Positions 59,998-64,000 of a stretch of DNA of 64,000 nt are shown here, in pieces. The notes beneath the pieces were generated by a model, which was not told the DNA's origin, did no database searches, and saw only the letters and a list, made by a program, of their open reading frames with translations. The stretch is from positions 248,001 through 312,000 of the forward strand of contig JADPYG010000091.1 in NCBI GenBank assembly GCA_017654735.1, in the 5' to 3' direction. A program made the translations under genes and the position numbers. Within the stretch, counting starts at the first letter, position 1; every line of letters starts with the position of its first letter. This DNA is from Vishniacozyma victoriae (Eukaryota > Basidiomycota > Tremellomycetes > Tremellales > Bulleribasidiaceae).

Positions 59998-60553
59998 GTT
60001 AGCTCTATTCGACCTACCAAAATTCTGGAGATCACCCAATGAGCCAACCGAAGCCGATGGCGTAAAAGAAGGGTTCCGCTCCGGCGGTCTCGATTTCTAT
60101 CGCGGTTTCCGAGATGGGCTCGGCGGGTTCGTCTTGACTCCATGGAAGCGTTACAAGGAAGCTGTAAGTCCCAAGAGCAAACCTGAATGCTTACGGCTCC
60201 AGGGTTGGCTCGGTCTGTTTCTTGGTATTCTGCAATCTTGGCTTGACTATGTCATCAAGGGTTTTGGCGGTTGTTTCCGTCTATGTGCGCAACCTGTCAA
60301 GGGTATGGTGTTCGCTGCGAGGCGTAGGGATTGGAACAAGGGGCATGCGTGGTTGGGCCCAGCGAGAGAACTTGGCAAGAAAGAGCTGCGGAACGTTAGT
60401 CAGGCTCAAAGACAGGAGCTCGTCAAATTATTCAGGGCATCGGAATCCTCAATCGAAGAACGTCGTCAGGAATTCAAAGAGATGAAGGCGGAACGGATAA
60501 AGTCCAAGAGGAAAGAGCAATCTGACTTACCTCAGTGGATAGGCCGTCGTTAG
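59998..60553 (+). pseudogene. 5'-truncated fragment resembling a glycosyltransferase C-terminal tail
   Basis: Exon to 60163, intron 60164-60202 (39 nt, GTAAGT donor), exon 60203-60553. The joined product reads GGLDFYRGFRDGLGGFVLTP, RYKEAGWLGLFLGIL, GFGGCFRLCAQPVKGMV, then a basic helical tail ending LPQWIGRR. From memory this pattern of Gly-rich amphipathic repeats occurs at the C terminus of basidiomycete family-1 glycosyltransferases. No ATG precedes it in frame (TGA at 59990), and no transferase domain is seen upstream on this strand. It therefore appears to have lost its 5' part. An upstream exon ending at GTTAG near 60001 cannot be excluded. Confidence 0.45.
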
Positions 60554-60945
60554 TCACATATTCTGTGTAGCGATGTGTCTATTGCGGCGCTTTGCATCAT
60601 ATAATCAGCCCTGCATTAACCTCTCGGATCCTCTCTACCCTACATGGTATCTGGTGATGCATTCGCCAAGAGAATCTGACCGCATGCAGTATGCCTAACC
60701 TCAAACAACGGCGAAAAGATGCCGCGCCTATCTTGTAAATCAGGCACGCCGGAAACTCTCCGAATTCTTATTGTTCTCTTGAAATCGTCTTTTGTCCTCT
60801 CTTGCTCAGTTTTCAAATGGGACAAGAGGGAGAGGACAATAAGCATGGCGATATTTGAACGATGTATCAGCTTGAGTAATCATCTCATGTTCATCTACAT
60901 CTCATCACTCCACTCATCACTCTTTCGATAAAGATATAGATAAAG
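60554..60945. other. Intergenic region before the CFEM gene
   Basis: 392 bp, no supported gene. An upstream signal-peptide exon for the next gene was sought here and not found. Confidence 0.4.
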
Positions 60946-62175
60946 ATGCCTTCGTTTTATGAGAGACAAGCTACTATCTCGCCGTGTGTTGCTACATGGT
61001 ACGTCCCCTCTGCTGCTCTCCCCATTCCATGTTCGCTGCTCTTCAGATACATGTGGGACAGGATACTGACGAATAGTATCTCCTCGGGAGACTTGGATGG
61101 ATGTTCAAGTTTACTAGAATACGCATGTATCTGTAGATCAGCAGCATATCAATCATCAGTAGCTGTAAGTCCCCTTAGACCGATAGGTGTGACCTGGCGA
61201 TAGGGACGTCTGCTGATAACTAGTTATGTTGGGAAGGATGTGCTCCTGAGGAAGTAGAGATTGGACAATTGTTCTCACAACAGCGATGTGCTGCAGTTGT
61301 ATGTGCCCTTCTCCATCCTTTCCACTCTTCTTTTTACTCGTGGTATCAATACTAACGCATAGGGAGTAACGATCTCCACATCCGCCATCTCAAACATTGC
61401 CGGACCAACACCTACCGGATCCACCCCTGCATCCATCACATCAGTAACCATAACTGGAACACCTGAATCATGGACCGAAGCTCCTTTATTATATAAACAG
61501 ACTCTGGTCAATATTCAAGCTATCGTACGTTTGTTCTTCTCCTTCACCCCTCGCCCCTTGCAGTGATGGGCCGATGATTCAGAGATACAAACGAGCTGAT
61601 TATTAGATGTCTGCAATTTGCGCTTCTTTATTCATTTTGGCTATCATCCTTGGAGTCTTGTCTTGTAGGAATAGGATCAAACGAGAGAGAGGTCAGACCG
61701 CATCGTACGTTTCTCATCCTGCTAAACCTTCGTCATTCCCAATTCTAAAACACCTTTGCTGAACACTCGTCCTTGCCAGGACGATGCTGACAGCAGTCAA
61801 TGGTCAGCAGGAGGTACATTCGGAGATCAAACGAAACACGACCCAACCTCGTCCCGATTCACAGCCGCAGGAACCCGTCAACAAAGGGGACAGACAGATA
61901 CGTTCATGTCAGGTCTATCAGATTATCGACAAACAGTTTCTTTCTCCGCCCCTACCAATGGTATCGATAGACCGAGGTTCACGAATCGAATGGCAGTTGA
62001 AGAAGAAGAAGAGGAAGAATGGGAGATGAATGATCGAAAAACCAGCGGTGGGGATGATTTGGAAGAAGTTAAAACTCCTACTACTGCTACTAGCTCTCAT
62101 CATTATAGTGAAGAGGGGACGGGGAGTACTGTTCATTTGAATGAGGTTAATGTTTTGGATAAAGGGAGGATTTAG
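60946..62175 (+). CDS. CFEM-domain protein with one membrane helix
   Basis: Six exons (introns 60999-61076, 61165-61223, 61299-61362, 61525-61606, 61705-61796) give 284 residues. Residues about 10-70 form a CFEM domain: SPCVATCISSGDLDGC, YACICRS, VALCWEGCAP and QRCAAV, with eight cysteines in the family order. CFEM proteins bind heme or act at the cell surface. A Ser/Thr/Pro/Gly linker follows (residues 75-125), then one hydrophobic helix (CASLFILAIILGVLSC) flanked by Arg/Lys, and an acidic cytoplasmic tail with a six-Glu run. The layout is a single-pass surface protein, but the ATG used gives no signal peptide before the CFEM domain. The stop TAG begins an AGGCCG repeat. Confidence 0.8.
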
Positions 62176-62194
62176 GCCGACAGGCCGACAGGCG
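62173..62194. repeat. AGGCCG triple-unit element at the CFEM stop
   Basis: TAGGCCGACAGGCCGACAGGCG; the first TAG is the stop codon of the CFEM gene. Confidence 0.55.
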
Positions 62195-62371
62195 AGAGCG
62201 AAGGTGATTGCCAAGTGAAGGATAGGAGAGGGACGGAGGATGTGAGAATGAAGAATCGCCGAATTAGTCATGTTCTGTTCCGTTTTTGGGTCAGGGAGCT
62301 ACGTGTATTATAGATTGTTCTGATATTGGAGTATGCAAGGAATATACAAATCAAATCTACGCGCACAGCAT

Positions 62372-64000
62372 TCAAAGCCTCCGGCTCCTCTCCCTACCCC
62401 TCTCCTCCTCTTCCTCCTTATGTCTACTCCCACCTCCACCTCCATCTCCACCCTCTCTAGTAGCAAGCAAGACCTGAGCCTCCCTATCCCCTTTCGCAAG
62501 TACCTCGAAATCCTCATCACTAAGCCCACAACTACAATTCCTCCTCCCTACCTCTCCAGCTGGGAAAAGAGATTCGGCACATAGACGACATACACCTTCT
62601 TTATTACCTACTAACTTCTTATCCATGTCGTGTCGAACGTGTGTGGGGATTGTGGCTGGGCAGGAGGTGCAGACTTTGTCTTCGATTCTGGTGTGACAGA
62701 GTGGACAGGGGGTGTTGGGGGACGCGTATTTGTCCATTGGATGTGTTGGGTCTGGGGTCAATTTGAAGTATCTGAATTCTACCTTGACAGAGTGATTGAA
62801 AGGCACGGTGAAGGGGTTTGCGGGGATGGTTTTGAAGTAGCTGGGGTCGGAGATGGAGTATTGGAGGGCAAGGTGGAGAGAGAGAGAACTTACAAGCTGG
62901 TAAACTGAATACCTGCGGTAGGATGGGGCAGGCGGGGAGTACAACCCCCCTAACGATCCTCAACCTCCTCTGGTCCCCCGGTCCTTTAATATTCTGTCCA
63001 AAAGCATCCTCGCCCCATATACTAAAAACAACCTCAACGCCCAACTGATGAGTAACCCTCAAGGGGGTAATCAATCCTTCACAAGTAGAAGGCCTGGCTT
63101 CTCTATCTCTAGGCATCCTTCCTTTCCCTTCATAACCCCATATTTTCTCATCATGCCCATGTGCTATGGTACCTCGGAAGAGGGATTTGTATTCTTTTGG
63201 AGGGCGATGTAAATCTGGATTTGGCCTTTTACCGATCTTTAGGATTGGGAAGATGTGATGTGTTTCTTTTGGGGTACTGCTGGGATGCCGGGGGGAGGTG
63301 ATGTGGATCGTTTGAATTAGGTTTATACGGTATTCGAATATCGTACATGTCGGTGGAAGGTTGTTGAATTTGAAAGAACATGAGAGCAGGGAGCCGACTG
63401 TCCACTGTACATCAGCTTCATCGTCCTTTTTCTCAATGAATGAAGCCAAGATGAGGAGAGCACACAGAAAGAGTACTCACGACAGGAGCCCTAAACATCA
63501 ATTCATATCCCCCCAATCCAGGCGCGTCACCCACACTTCTCTCTTCTAATGAATTAATCCCCCCAGTTGGATGGGGATTATAACAAAGCTTAACTGCCCT
63601 GACAACTTTGAATGTACCCTCCAACCACGTCCCATCATGCTCATCATGTATCTCATGATGTGGGTGGGAAACATCATATTCAGATTGATCATATGTCGGC
63701 ACAGGGGGCAGGGTATTGACTTGTTGTATCAAAGATATACTAGGTGGTTCAGACATAGTAGCAGATGACAAAAACGAGTTCTCGCCTCTAGCTGGTGATT
63801 GCGCTCGAGATGCTGGGCGAGTGGAGTTGGGGGAAATGTGCCTTGATGCCGCTGGGGATTGATGTCGTGATTTTGATTTTGAGCGTTTACCACCTGCAGG
63901 AGATTGTGCGCGGTGGAAGAATGAGAAATGTGACGAGGGGATTCCTTCAATTTCAGCATAGAGGTCATGTCGGATCGTTCCTTCGGGGTGCCAGTCGTGG
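62372..64000 (-). CDS. Alpha-arrestin-like protein with C-terminal cysteine cluster (5' end outside window)
   Basis: Adaptor-type protein; alpha-arrestins recruit Rsp5-type ubiquitin ligases to membrane transporters. The visible part begins in the N-terminal arrestin fold (HDWHPEGTIRHDLYAEIEG) and is interrupted by a Ser/Pro/Arg insert. It resumes with GTWLEGTFKVVRAVKLCYNP and GYELMFRAPV, then after an intron with donor GTGAGT at about 63479 continues as SLLSCSFKFNNLPPTCTIFE, HQLGVEVVFSIWGEDAFG and RRLRIVRG. The last splice, between about 62970 and 62870, is not resolved. The final exon reads FTVPFNHSVKVEFRYFKL, followed by CPLC, CTSC, CRLC and CSC motifs and a Glu/Arg-rich tail. Such a cysteine cluster is not a usual arrestin feature. 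Confidence 0.75.

Overview
This window is eukaryotic nuclear DNA from a basidiomycete yeast. Almost every gene is cut by several short introns (mostly 35-130 nt) with GTRNGY donors. A CTRAY branch site usually lies only a few bases before the acceptor AG, as in GCTGATGATAG. Together with an SRE1-type SREBP, a Yos9 lectin, a Bck1 MAPKKK and a fungalysin protease, this points to a Tremellomycete of the Cryptococcus/Kwoniella kind. I cannot name the species from sequence alone. Most of the gene models below were built by splicing by eye and checked for reading-frame closure. Exceptions are the tail of gene 47378-48704, the last splice of the arrestin gene, the frameshifted middle gene of the triplet, and two 5'-incomplete fragments near 60 kb.

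Layout: 0-20 kb is a dense housekeeping block. It holds the end of a protein O-mannosyltransferase, dihydrofolate reductase, ARPC3, a small unknown protein, BCK1, a secreted fungalysin metalloprotease, YOS9, a SNF2-RING helicase and a Nudix CoA diphosphatase. From 21.2 to 25.8 kb comes the most unusual part: three tandem paralogous genes with the same four-exon structure. Each encodes a leucine-rich segment and a C-terminal CELC...CxxC putative zinc module. The middle copy is frameshifted, and a gene-poor 2.1 kb follows that may hold a decayed fourth copy. From 27.9 to 45 kb lie SRE1, MKT1, CSN5, SEC31, an unknown Pro/Arg-rich protein and a cytochrome P450. A 2.35 kb stretch with no recognisable gene (45.0-47.4 kb) contains a UUCG-capped hairpin followed by a T run. 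Then come an unknown disordered protein, a RanBP3/Yrb2-like protein, VMA16, TRS20, ORT1 and a GPCR with a very long third loop. At about 60 kb two 5'-truncated coding fragments meet head to head. The window ends with a CFEM membrane protein and a partial alpha-arrestin that carries a C-terminal cysteine cluster.

The genes do not form one pathway. Several are linked in role through the secretory system (PMT, YOS9, SEC31, TRS20), stress and sterol signalling (BCK1, SRE1, GPCR, arrestin) and DNA synthesis or repair (DHFR, SNF2-RING). Many neighbours are divergent and share short intergenic promoters: DHFR/ARPC3, YOS9/SNF2-RING, CSN5/SEC31, RanBP3-like/VMA16 and TRS20/ORT1. The DHFR/ARPC3 promoter carries two ACGCGT boxes, and a GTCACGTGAC palindrome lies just upstream of YOS9. 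A short repeat, AGGCCGNYAGGCCG, recurs in introns and directly at or after stop codons across the window.
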